Below are positions 1-7,133 of a stretch of 64,000 bases of DNA, piece after piece. Every line of letters begins with the position of its first letter. The stretch's first letter is position 1. The notes under the pieces are model-generated. The model saw nothing but the letters and a program-made list of their open reading frames with translations. It was not told where the DNA came from and did no database searches. Both the position numbers and the translations under genes were made by a program. The DNA is from Schleiferilactobacillus harbinensis DSM 16991 (GTDB lineage Bacteria; Bacillota; Bacilli; Lactobacillales; Lactobacillaceae): the NCBI RefSeq assembly GCF_000425885.1, contig NZ_AUEH01000008.1:1-64000 (forward strand). The letters are read 5' to 3'.

Positions 1-198
1 GTAATGATAATTCGAATCCCGTTGCTGGACTCGGCCGCGCTTAAGCTCACGGCTTACCGTACTAGGGGAATGATGGATGATGTGTGCAATATCGCGAATG
101 GAATATTCATGGGAGTGCCAAAGCGCATCAATTATTCCGCGCTCGCCCTCTGTGAGTTGAGTGTACGAGCCGAGACTGTTAGACTGATTGTGGGTCAT
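1..198 (-). CDS. IS30-family transposase, N-terminal 66 residues only
   Basis: The reading frame starts at the ATG whose complement is 196-198, preceded by an AAAGGTGA ribosome site, and stays open to base 1. The 66 visible residues contain the IS30 N-terminal helix-turn-helix: LTEGERGIIDAL, then SIRDIAHIIHHSPSTVSREL, then KRG. This pattern (LTxxER, SIRxIA, STVSRELKRN-like) is typical of IS30 transposases, whose DDE catalytic domain would lie left of the window. The frame is intact as far as it can be seen. Whether the element is complete cannot be told. IS30 elements often carry outward promoters, so it could affect the small gene at 383. Confidence 0.8.
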   Translation of the reverse strand, partial: MTHNQSNSLGSYTQLTEGERGIIDALWHSHEYSIRDIAHIIHHSPSTVSRELKRGRVQQRDSNYHY

Positions 199-325
199 GA
201 AGGTCACCTTTCTTGGTAGTTTAGTCGCTTCAAGGATAGGTCTTCATGGCCTATTTTGTTAAATCAACCCGGTCGATTGGTCTAACTCAATCGGTGTTGC
301 ACTTCAATTTTAAATCCGGCATTCG
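1..325 (-). mobile_element. IS30-family insertion sequence, truncated by the window edge
   Basis: A transposase N-terminus reads leftward off the edge. The stretch upstream of its start, about 199-325, carries GTGTTGCACTTCAATTTTAA at 293-312, which on the minus strand reads as a GAAGTGCAACAC-type end that I remember from lactobacillar IS30 elements. The exact end and any target duplication are not defined because only one end is visible. The right boundary is an estimate. Confidence 0.6.
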
Positions 326-382
326 TTTAAAGTTGTATTGCCAAACCAGAATTACGTACGGATAACTGAACAAGAGTCTATC

Positions 383-598
383 ATGAGGGGCGAACAGAAC
401 AACCGTATAACAGAGCTCAACAAGTCAAAAGTGTTAGAGGTACTTAAATTAAGCGATAGACCATTGAAGCGGTTAGAAATACAGGCCAAGACTGGATTAA
501 CGCGTGATCAGGTGGTTGCTGCTTTGAAATCTCTTCGTCGTGAAGGGAGCATTTCTGTCCTTGGCGCATCAGTAAATACTAGATATTTAGCAGAGTAG
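383..598 (+). CDS. Small winged-helix DNA-binding-like protein
   Basis: A 71-residue protein if the ATG at 383 is used; a TTG at 338 would add 15 residues, but neither start has a good ribosome site, so the start is uncertain. The core reads KVLEVLKLSDRPLKRLEI, then TGLTRDQVVAALKSLRREG and SISVLG, which looks like a helix-turn-helix followed by a short wing (residues about 12-65). No other domain fits in the length. It lies directly downstream of the IS30 end and directly upstream of a cluster of GTAGGA repeats, which could be its binding sites; that link is inference. It could also be a fragment of a larger regulator cut by the insertion. Confidence 0.55.
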   Translation: MRGEQNNRITELNKSKVLEVLKLSDRPLKRLEIQAKTGLTRDQVVAALKSLRREGSISVLGASVNTRYLAE

Positions 599-673
599 AG
601 GATACGTCCCAGCAAGTCTCGCTTGAATACGACGATTACAATTCTAAAAAAGGTATGGCCAGGAATTATTAGT

Positions 674-801
674 GTAGGAGCGATTGGCGTAGGAGTGTAG
701 GAAAAGGCGTAGGAAAAAGCGCGGGATTTTGAACCGATGGTGTCTCGAAACATTGGTACGTAGCTGTTTGTGGGAGCACAAGCGTAGGAAAAAGCGTAGG
801 A
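674..801 (+). repeat. Cluster of six GTAGGA repeats (GCGTAGGAAAAA type)
   Basis: GTAGGA occurs at 674, 689, 697, 709, 784 and 796. The best copies form GCGTAGGAAAAAGCG blocks (707-722 and 782-797), and a degenerate copy, GCGGGA, follows at 719-724. Several spacings (8, 12 and 12) are near one helical turn or slightly more. The stretch from 598 to 881 has no convincing gene; these repeats and a palindrome are what it holds. Iteron-like protein binding sites are the simplest reading. Confidence 0.6.
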
Positions 802-808
802 CCTAAAC

Positions 809-830
809 CGACGATCGTCGCTTGTATTAT
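809..830 (+). promoter_or_regulatory. 12-bp perfect palindrome CGACGATCGTCG next to a -10-like box
   Basis: CGACGATCGTCG at 809-820 is its own reverse complement. TATTAT follows at 825-830 and could be a -10 box for the gene at 881; no clear -35 is seen. The position suits an operator. It does not match the Gram-positive LexA box. Confidence 0.4.
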
Positions 831-880
831 ACAGGTCTTGATCGTAGTATTTTCTGGTGCAATAGAGGAGGAAACGCTTT

Positions 881-1459
881 ATGTCCAATGCCACTGACAT
901 CTTTACTGCTATTCAAAACGATCCACAGAATCGTGAGTTTACGAACCAAGGCATCCAACCTCTGTACCATATTGAACCCCAAGCCACGATCCTATTGGTC
1001 AGCCAAGCCCCCAGCCGCAAAGCACAACAGGCAATGACTTACTGGGACGACGCCAGCGGCAGGCGGCTGCGGGAGTGGATGGGCGTGACAGACGAAGAAT
1101 TCTACCACTCGGGGGCAATTGCTGTGCTGCCGCTGGACTTTTATTATCCTGGCAAGGGCAAGCAGGGCGACTTGCCGCCGCGCAAGGGTTTTGCTGAAAA
1201 ATGGCACCCGCCGTTGCTGGAATTGATGCCGCATATTCAGTTGACCTTACTGATTGGACAATATGCGCAACGGTATTATCTGGGCCGGCGGCGGAAAAAG
1301 ACATTAACGGACACGGTGGCACATTATGCGGAGTATCTGCCAGATTATTTTCCATTAGTACACCCATCACCGCTCAATTATGGTTGGATGAACCATCATC
1401 CATGGTTTGCGGAACAAGTTGTCCCCGCGCTGCAAACTCAAGTCCGCCGACTAATCTAA
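881..1459 (+). CDS. Uracil-DNA-glycosylase-family protein
   Basis: A 192-residue cytoplasmic protein with the UDG superfamily layout. LLVSQAPSRKAQ (about residues 38-49) corresponds to the catalytic GxxPG/A-type loop. YYPGKGKQGDLPP lies mid-protein, LLIGQYAQRYYL is the core strand, and VHPSPLN (about residues 160-166) is the HPSPL-type DNA-intercalation motif. The family excises uracil from DNA, but this loop differs from classic Ung, so substrate range is open. The length fits small UDG-like proteins of Firmicutes. The ATG at 881 follows AGAGGAGG at a good distance. It lies behind the GTAGGA repeats and the palindrome, which may control it. The next gene is 131 bases downstream on the same strand. 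Confidence 0.8.
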   Translation: MSNATDIFTAIQNDPQNREFTNQGIQPLYHIEPQATILLVSQAPSRKAQQAMTYWDDASGRRLREWMGVTDEEFYHSGAIAVLPLDFYYPGKGKQGDLPPRKGFAEKWHPPLLELMPHIQLTLLIGQYAQRYYLGRRRKKTLTDTVAHYAEYLPDYFPLVHPSPLNYGWMNHHPWFAEQVVPALQTQVRRLI

Positions 1460-1590
1460 ACCGAGCAATCTTAGACCACTTTGAAGTACCGGTGCAGCCA
1501 ATAAGGCATGTTGCGTGGTACAATCGGTATCTTCCCAGAGCTTCGCAGCCAGAGGAAGATGCCGATTTTTCGTTTCGAAAGGAGCACGCG

Positions 1591-2109
1591 ATGCTGAATC
1601 CAGCACAGTTTCCGGCCATGTCAATCACCACTGGCGGGCACACAAAAGATAACCTGCGCCAAGCCCTTGATCAAGCAGGTATTCAGTGCAACGCCCATGC
1701 CGATGCGCTGTTCGATGACCCACGCTTTACGATTTCCCCAGAGCCGCACGCGGCGACCGTACTGTTTATCACCGTTGCCGAGCTGGGGTTGCCTAAAGGC
1801 GCCAACTTGCCGGCTATCTTCGCCCAAGCAGAGAACAGCGGCTTGACTTTATGTCCCCTGGAACTGGCCGTTGATCTGCGGCTCCAATGGCGTGACCAAG
1901 GTCAGAGCACCAATCACGACCTGCACCGGCACGAGGCACCCCAGGGAGCCGTGACGGTGGCTTCCCCGGTGGCCGATCCGGATCCCGGGCAGCCTAAGGG
2001 CTACTACCTGCGCAACGTGGGCGGGCAGCTTTGGCTGCGGGGGTATATTTGTGATGATGAGTATATTTGGCAGCCAGCGGATCAGTTTGCTTTTCTTTCT
2101 AGAAAATAA
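1591..2109 (+). CDS. Conserved hypothetical protein, 172 aa
   Basis: The start at 1591 is chosen because AAAGGAG lies just upstream; the frame stays open further upstream but without a ribosome site. The protein has no signal peptide or membrane segment. It reads TGGHTKDNLRQALDQAGI near the N-terminus, then TVLFITVAELGLPKGA, a LTLCPLELAVDLRLQW segment, and ends GYYLRNVGGQLWLRGYICDD. I recognise this as a pattern found in uncharacterised Firmicute proteins that are sometimes mislabelled helicase, but I know no function for it. A strong hairpin terminator follows at once. Confidence 0.7.
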   Translation: MLNPAQFPAMSITTGGHTKDNLRQALDQAGIQCNAHADALFDDPRFTISPEPHAATVLFITVAELGLPKGANLPAIFAQAENSGLTLCPLELAVDLRLQWRDQGQSTNHDLHRHEAPQGAVTVASPVADPDPGQPKGYYLRNVGGQLWLRGYICDDEYIWQPADQFAFLSRK

Positions 2110-2121
2110 TAATAGCAACAT

Positions 2122-2165
2122 CGAGCCTGCTCACACGCCATAATGACGTGCGGGCAGGCTTTTCT
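2122..2165 (+). terminator. Rho-independent terminator
   Basis: AGCCTGC (2124-2130) pairs with GCAGGCT (2154-2160), with CACG/CGTG pairing inside, followed by a short T run. It closes the 1591 gene. Confidence 0.75.
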
Positions 2166-2221
2166 GATACCTTGAAGAAGCATTGAAACGGTATACTGAA
2201 TAAAGAAATGGAGTGATTTCA

Positions 2222-2911
2222 ATGCCCACATTACGTGTCGCCACCTACAACATTGCCGCCGGCCAAAACCCGGACCCGCAAGCCATCAATCGCCTATTCA
2301 CGGAAGAAAACCTCGACCTGATCGGTGTCCAGGAAGTTGACCGCCATACCCGCCGCAATCCCTATGATATGCCGGCGGCCATCGCTGGTACCCGCTACCA
2401 CGCCGCCTTTGCCCCCGCCATCCCAGTCATGGGCGGGGATTACGGGATTGCCCTTTTCTCCCGTGAACCACTGCTGAATGTTACCAATCATCACTACGCT
2501 CATTTTGGCGAGGAGAAACGAGTGTACCAGCATGGCGTTTATGAAGTTGCTGGGACCCCGCTGTCCGTCTACAATACCCACTTGTCGTTTGAAACACCGG
2601 CCCTACGGCAACTACAGGTAGCGGAATTGACCGCGGCGATGCACGCGGACCCGATTCCCCGGCAAGTCCTGTTTGGTGATTTTAATATGGATCAAAGCCA
2701 CCAAGAGTGGGATTATTTTGATCCCGCCCTGCGCCGGGCCAATGGCGGGGCCGGCGGCTGGTTTGATACTTTCAACGGCCGGGACGCGGGGATGCAGTCG
2801 TTTGCCATTGATAATATTCTGGTGACCCCAAATATTCAGCTTAGCCAAGTTCGCGTCCCCTCGCGTATTTTGTCCGATCATCAGCTGCTGGCGGCAACGT
2901 TAACCTTTTGA
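2222..2911 (+). CDS. Endonuclease/exonuclease/phosphatase-fold hydrolase
   Basis: A 229-residue protein with the EEP (DNase I-like) motifs in order: RVATYNIAAGQ near the N-terminus, IGVQEVD (metal-binding Glu, about residue 41), YNTHLS, FGDFNMD (about two thirds along), DNILV and SDHQLL (catalytic Asp-His) near the C-terminus. The family cuts phosphodiester or phosphomonoester bonds with Mg2+; the substrate cannot be told from sequence. There is no signal peptide, so it acts in the cytoplasm. The ATG at 2222 is preferred to GTG at 2213 because GGAG at 2210-2213 is then correctly spaced. It appears to be a single-gene unit behind the terminator at 2122. Confidence 0.85.
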   Translation: MPTLRVATYNIAAGQNPDPQAINRLFTEENLDLIGVQEVDRHTRRNPYDMPAAIAGTRYHAAFAPAIPVMGGDYGIALFSREPLLNVTNHHYAHFGEEKRVYQHGVYEVAGTPLSVYNTHLSFETPALRQLQVAELTAAMHADPIPRQVLFGDFNMDQSHQEWDYFDPALRRANGGAGGWFDTFNGRDAGMQSFAIDNILVTPNIQLSQVRVPSRILSDHQLLAATLTF

Positions 2912-3032
2912 ACTCCGGCAGTCAGCGCTCAAAAGCGAGACAACAGGGACCTTTTTTTCAGTCTGTACGATTCCGGATTCCCTTACAATGAAGGCAGTTC
3001 AAGTCACGGTGTGAGTAAGGGGGTAAAGGAGC

Positions 3033-3289
3033 ATGTCTGTAAAACTGGAAGAAGAGGAATTACAGCAGCTATACCAGGATGCCCATCAATCTCAAGGCCG
3101 GCTATTGAGAGGGGGGACAGAGCAATGCATTTACGAGCGATGCAATATGCCATTGCCCAATGCGTGACCGCTCCGGGCACCTTAACCTGGGCAGAATTGG
3201 GCTATTGGGCTGATCACTACAACGACGGCAACCCAACGCTAATGCGGTCAGAGCAAGAAGGGGTGGCAGTCCATGACCTACATCCATAA
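3033..3289 (+). pseudogene. Small gene split by a -1 frame change at a G6 run
   Basis: An ATG at 3033, behind GTAAAGGAG, opens a frame that stops at 3165-3167 (44 aa, MSVKLEEEELQQLYQDAHQS onward). From the run of six G at 3111-3116 the -1 frame continues to 3289 and joins smoothly (RGG to DRAMHLRAMQYAIAQ). One extra G or a ribosomal slip would give one continuous 85-residue protein rich in Glu/Gln at the N-terminus. Alternatively the ATG at 3125, with the G run as ribosome site, makes a separate 54-aa product. The end overlaps the AraC gene start at 3273, which suggests translational coupling. No family recognised. It may be a true mutation, a phase-variable tract or a sequencing error. Confidence 0.5.
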
Positions 3290-4148
3290 ATTGGTCGATG
3301 TACCGGTTCTTGGCAATTTACCGGTGCAGTATATTATTTCCGAGGGCAAGAAAGATGTTGAACCGGTCCCGAAACACTGGCATGCGGCATTAGAAGTCAA
3401 TTGTGTGCTGCGTGGACAGGCTAGTGTTTACATGGCTGGGCAAACCTATTTGATGCAAGCTGGTGACGCGTTGGCGATTAATTCTTTTGCAGTGCACGCC
3501 GGTCAAATTCTCTGCCATGCAGAAGCTGATTACCGAATTATCACCTTTCTATACCCGATTGAGCGGCTCTATGCTTTGATTCCCAATTACAACGCGCTGG
3601 TGGTATCGCTGGCTCCAAGTGATGAAAGGACCCCGGCACAGCAGAGTGCATACCATCAGTTGTATCAGGCATTCGACTTGTTTTATCAATTGGAGCAGGG
3701 CGAGCCCCCGTTTTTTCGCATTGATCAGCAGGCGCTCTGCTATCAGATCCTATACCTGTTGTTCAAGAATTTCTCCGCGCGGCGGGCACCAGACACCCAA
3801 TATATTCCGAATCGGTGCAGCCACCCGCAATTATACGAAGTAGTGGACTACATCTTGAAGCACTACATGGAGCCGCTGCATCGCGATCAGATTGCTAAAG
3901 CCTGCGGATACTCCACCCGGCACCTGGCGAATCGGTTCAAGGCCACGTACCAATTGAGCTTGATGCAATACGTCACTCGTATCCGGGCACTCAAGGCCAT
4001 GCAGCTGCTGCAAACCACGGAACAGCCGCTCAGTTGGATTGCGGCTAAAGTTGGTTTTTCTTATCCCTATGCCTTAACCAAAGCCTTCAAGCACGCCTTT
4101 GGGCTGACTCCGACTGAATATCGCAGACTGAAGCTGCGGCGTAATTAG
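3273..4148 (+). CDS. AraC-family transcriptional regulator with cupin sensor
   Basis: A 291-residue regulator. The N-terminal half (about 25-95) is an AraC-type cupin: HWHAALEVNCVLRG and a following GDALAIN turn, where the His and Glu residues often bind sugar or metal. The C-terminal 100 residues hold two helix-turn-helices: HRDQIAKACGYSTRHLANRF and LSWIAAKVGFSYPYALTKAF, ending GLTPTEYRR, the classic AraC signature. The ATG at 3273 lies inside the end of the preceding small gene, so translation is probably coupled. The target is unknown; the closest downstream block is the pilus operon on the same strand, but a terminator separates them. Confidence 0.85.
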   Translation: MTYIHKLVDVPVLGNLPVQYIISEGKKDVEPVPKHWHAALEVNCVLRGQASVYMAGQTYLMQAGDALAINSFAVHAGQILCHAEADYRIITFLYPIERLYALIPNYNALVVSLAPSDERTPAQQSAYHQLYQAFDLFYQLEQGEPPFFRIDQQALCYQILYLLFKNFSARRAPDTQYIPNRCSHPQLYEVVDYILKHYMEPLHRDQIAKACGYSTRHLANRFKATYQLSLMQYVTRIRALKAMQLLQTTEQPLSWIAAKVGFSYPYALTKAFKHAFGLTPTEYRRLKLRRN

Positions 4149-4203
4149 CTAATTTACTGTCTGAATTTGAGTGGGATACCATTCCATCCATGAAATTAAT
4201 ATA

Positions 4204-4239
4204 AACGGCCTAATCTCAAGCGAAGATAGGTCGTTTTTT
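4204..4239 (+). terminator. Rho-independent terminator after the AraC gene
   Basis: ACGGCCTAATC pairs imperfectly with GATAGGTCGT around a CAAGCGAA loop, followed by TTTTTT. It separates the regulator from the pilus operon. Confidence 0.65.
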
Positions 4240-4294
4240 ATGTCTATTGGCAGCAAAAGATGAATACAATAGATACACGTTAAGAGAGATGGAG

Positions 4295-4420
4295 ATGATG
4301 CATAACTTATCATTTTTGCAGAAGTGGATAACGTGTGTTGTTGTATCGCTATACTGGGCCAGCGAAATCACTGGACCGGTACATAAGCAACTAGGAGAAG
4401 GGGACGAATCAGTATTATGA
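4295..4420 (+). CDS. 41-aa leader peptide translationally coupled to the pilin gene
   Basis: The ATG at 4295 (or 4298) follows GAGATGGAG and opens a 41-codon frame ending in TGA at 4418-4420. That stop overlaps the pilin start codon at 4417 in an ATGA arrangement. The peptide begins MMHNLSFLQKWITCVVVSLYW, so a short hydrophobic segment (about residues 10-21) is followed by a polar tail. The overlap and the ribosome site argue for real translation. No family recognised. It may serve only to couple or regulate pilin translation, or may be a small membrane peptide. Confidence 0.5.
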   Translation: MMHNLSFLQKWITCVVVSLYWASEITGPVHKQLGEGDESVL

Positions 4421-6222
4421 AAAAACATTTCTATCATCGCTTGGCCATTAGCGGGGCACTGGCCATTACCTTGGCCGCACCAGCAGCGTTGACACTCGTT
4501 GCCGCTGGACCGGTCGTCCGCTTGGTGGATGCGGATCAGATTTCGAACAATCCCATTCCGGATAAAACGACTGATCGACAGTTGACGATCCATAAATACC
4601 AATTGCCTAAGGACTTTGATACCAGCAAGCTGATGCCGGGCAATGGGAGCATCGACGACGCGAAGAACTTGCCCGCACAGGCCAAACCACTGGCGGGAGC
4701 GAAATTTACGGTTCAAAAGATCGAGCCTGTATCTGGGCAGAAACTGGATCCCAACAATTCCGGATCCTACACCGTGGATAGCACGTTTGCCGTACAGACG
4801 ATGACGACCGGCGCGGACGGCACGGCATCGCTCAATTTTGGCCCGGCCGATGGGACGTATCTCGTGACTGAGCAGGAAACGGACGCGACCAAGGGATTGA
4901 AGATGGCGGCGCCATTCTTTATTGCGGTGCCGTTAACGGTCCATCACGTGGATAAAGATGGCGAGACTGATCAGGGCACGCAACTGAACTATGACGTGCA
5001 CGTTTATCCGAAGAACTATATCGATAAAGGAATTCCCATCGATAAAACGGTCAACTCCGGCCACCATGAAGACGGTAAGGATGGTGATGACACGGAAAAG
5101 GTCACCACGGCCACGGTTGGCCATGACGTGACGTGGAACCTGGAAAATGGCATTGCCCAGAATATTGCCAAGGCCAAAGATTTCGTCATTACGGATCAAT
5201 TAGACCCGCGCTTGGATTTCTCGGGAATCAAGGGGTTCCGTTTGGGCTATTACGATCCGGCGGATAAAGTAGCGACCTTGCATGATGCAGCCAAGCTGGA
5301 CCTGACGGCGGGGACAGATTACACCGTGACCCCGGCACCGGGCCAAAGCGGCACGGTAACGATCACCTTCACCCCGGCGGGGCGCCAGAAGTTGGCGGAC
5401 AGCGTCACCTTCAGTACGACTAAATTCGATGAAGGCGGTAATGCGCTCGCTTACGCCAAGGCGGATACCAAGCAGGAACACCCAGTGGTGCTGGTCACGG
5501 ACTTAGGGACCAAGGTGAACAAGCATGTCCTGGATAAAGGAAAATACGGCCCAATCGACAACAAATTCACGGTCACCACTGACGGCAAGACCACGCCGCC
5601 GTCTGACAATCCCCATGTGCCGCCGATTCCGGACAAACCGACCCCGCCGGACACGCCGGTGATTCCTAAAGTGCCGAAGGTCTACTTCGTTAATGTCGGC
5701 GCAACGAAAGTCAGTCAAGAAGATGCCAAGGCGTTGGCCGGAGCGACATTTGCCATCGCCGATACGGCAGAAAATGCCCGCGCTGGCCGCTATATTCAAG
5801 TGGCACCGGACGGGACGTATGTGTATCCTGGTGACGACCATTATGACGATCAAGACAACCGACCGCTGACCCAGGAATCGAATGCTGATGGGCTAGTTAC
5901 TTTCCAAGGTTTGAAGGCCAAGGATGCCCAACAGGCAGATGATAAACAAGACGTCAAAGCAGACTTCAGCCGCCCGTATTATCTGGTTGAAACCAAAGCA
6001 CCCGCGGGTTACGGCCTGATTAAAAAACCGATTGAAGTGACTGGGGACCCGGTCGCAGCGGCTGATCCAGCGGCCGTGAAAATTGAGGATCCGCGGCACA
6101 CGCCGGTTACACCGGATTTCCCCCTTACTGGGAGTCAAGGACTGCTGATTGTCGGCGTGATTATCGTGACTGCCGGCGGATTAGCCTTTGTCGCTAAGCG
6201 CAAGAGTGACGCAGCACGATAA
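4417..6222 (+). CDS. LPXTG-type major (backbone) pilin, SpaA-like
   Basis: A 601-residue surface protein. The first ~38 residues form a Sec signal peptide (KKHF then a hydrophobic stretch). YPKN at residues 197-200 is the pilin motif whose Lys is joined by the class C sortase to the next subunit. YYLVETKAPAGY at 521-532 is the E-box of a Cna-B/SpaA-type isopeptide domain. The C-terminus has FPLTG (568-572), a hydrophobic helix and AKRKSDAAR, a cell-wall sorting signal with Phe in place of Leu. The mid-part (about 207-400) and the Pro-rich linker (about 395-420) precede the last domain. Residues 207-601 recur with high identity at the end of the large protein at 7794. It is the first structural gene of the pilus operon, and the sortase at 6291 follows. 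Confidence 0.9.
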   Translation: MKKHFYHRLAISGALAITLAAPAALTLVAAGPVVRLVDADQISNNPIPDKTTDRQLTIHKYQLPKDFDTSKLMPGNGSIDDAKNLPAQAKPLAGAKFTVQKIEPVSGQKLDPNNSGSYTVDSTFAVQTMTTGADGTASLNFGPADGTYLVTEQETDATKGLKMAAPFFIAVPLTVHHVDKDGETDQGTQLNYDVHVYPKNYIDKGIPIDKTVNSGHHEDGKDGDDTEKVTTATVGHDVTWNLENGIAQNIAKAKDFVITDQLDPRLDFSGIKGFRLGYYDPADKVATLHDAAKLDLTAGTDYTVTPAPGQSGTVTITFTPAGRQKLADSVTFSTTKFDEGGNALAYAKADTKQEHPVVLVTDLGTKVNKHVLDKGKYGPIDNKFTVTTDGKTTPPSDNPHVPPIPDKPTPPDTPVIPKVPKVYFVNVGATKVSQEDAKALAGATFAIADTAENARAGRYIQVAPDGTYVYPGDDHYDDQDNRPLTQESNADGLVTFQGLKAKDAQQADDKQDVKADFSRPYYLVETKAPAGYGLIKKPIEVTGDPVAAADPAAVKIEDPRHTPVTPDFPLTGSQGLLIVGVIIVTAGGLAFVAKRKSDAAR

Positions 6223-6290
6223 TCATGGCAATTCTGGGGTGGTATGCGGCCACGATCGCGCATGGACCATAAGAAGGGGGGCACACTGCG

Positions 6291-7133
6291 ATGAGAAGAT
6301 CACACCGCCGCTCCCTAAAGCAGCGCGTCTATCGCTGGCTTTATCGGGGGCTGCTCAGTTTGGCCGTCGGCGCGGCCCTCTATGTGGTCATTGCGGACCA
6401 ATTAACGGCTGCGCAATGGGGGCAGGCCACGGTGCGTTACAGCCGCGCAACGGCCCAGATGAGTGCTGCGGCGATCAGCCGTCAGCGGCAGATGGCGATC
6501 AGTTATAACGCCATGGTGCGCCGTCGCCAGCAAGGCGATGAGACCGCCCGCTCAGCTTACCGCTATCGGCAGATTCTTTGGCTGGATGCCCAAGGGACCA
6601 TGGCCACGCTGACGATCCCGGCGATTCACTTGAAAATGCCGATTCGTCATGGCACTGATGCCCACACTCTTGAACAGGGTATCGGCCATTGGCCGCGGTC
6701 GTCACTGCCCATTGGCGGTATGAGCAATCGGCCGATCATTACCGGCCACAGCGGCATCGCCGGGCAGATACTGTTTACCAATATTGAAAAACTGCGGCGC
6801 ACCGATACGTTTTACATTCAAGTCTTGAACCGGACTTTGAAGTACCAAATTACCAAGATCAGCCGGGCCCGGCCGCAGCAAATCACTCAGGGCAATATTG
6901 TGGTCGGGCAAGACGAAGCGACCCTGCTCACGTGCTGGCCGATTGGTATCAATACGTATCGCTTGCTGGTCACTGGCCGCCGGGTGCCCTATCATCCTCG
7001 GGATGAGCACCAGCCCGTCGCTGTTCGGGATTGGTGGACCATTGATCACCTGCTGCTGTTGGGGTTAGTCCTTCTGGCCGGGGTGGGCAGTTTACGTTAT
7101 GTGCACAAGAAATTGAGGGGGAAAAAGAAATGA
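6291..7133 (+). CDS. Class C (pilus-assembly) sortase
   Basis: A 280-residue transpeptidase anchored by an N-terminal membrane helix (about 22-38) and a C-terminal one (about 251-268), as usual for class C sortases. The catalytic residues are visible: His153 in TGHSG, Cys215 in TLLTC and Arg224 in INTYRLLVTG. The ATG at 6291 follows AGAAGGGGGG. It should polymerise the pilin at 4417 by linking the threonine of the FPLTG signal to the YPKN lysine. It sits 68 bases after the pilin gene and overlaps the next gene by 4 bases (ATGA). Confidence 0.9.
   Translation: MRRSHRRSLKQRVYRWLYRGLLSLAVGAALYVVIADQLTAAQWGQATVRYSRATAQMSAAAISRQRQMAISYNAMVRRRQQGDETARSAYRYRQILWLDAQGTMATLTIPAIHLKMPIRHGTDAHTLEQGIGHWPRSSLPIGGMSNRPIITGHSGIAGQILFTNIEKLRRTDTFYIQVLNRTLKYQITKISRARPQQITQGNIVVGQDEATLLTCWPIGINTYRLLVTGRRVPYHPRDEHQPVAVRDWWTIDHLLLLGLVLLAGVGSLRYVHKKLRGKKK

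Noticed and set aside
674-801. CRISPR array
   Set aside because: Repeats are only 6-15 bases, spacing is irregular and there are no cas genes.
809-820. LexA/SOS box before the UDG-family gene
   Set aside because: CGACGATCGTCG does not contain GAAC-N4-GTTC halves, so the DNA repair link alone is not enough.
508-900. Minus-strand 130-residue frame with SYAFSYA repeats
   Set aside because: The peptide repeats are just the translation of the GTAGGA DNA repeats; no ribosome site, and it overlaps the wHTH gene and the UDG gene start.
2925-2975. Terminator after the EEP hydrolase gene
   Set aside because: Only a 4-bp stem (CGCT/AGCG) well before the T run; too weak to call.
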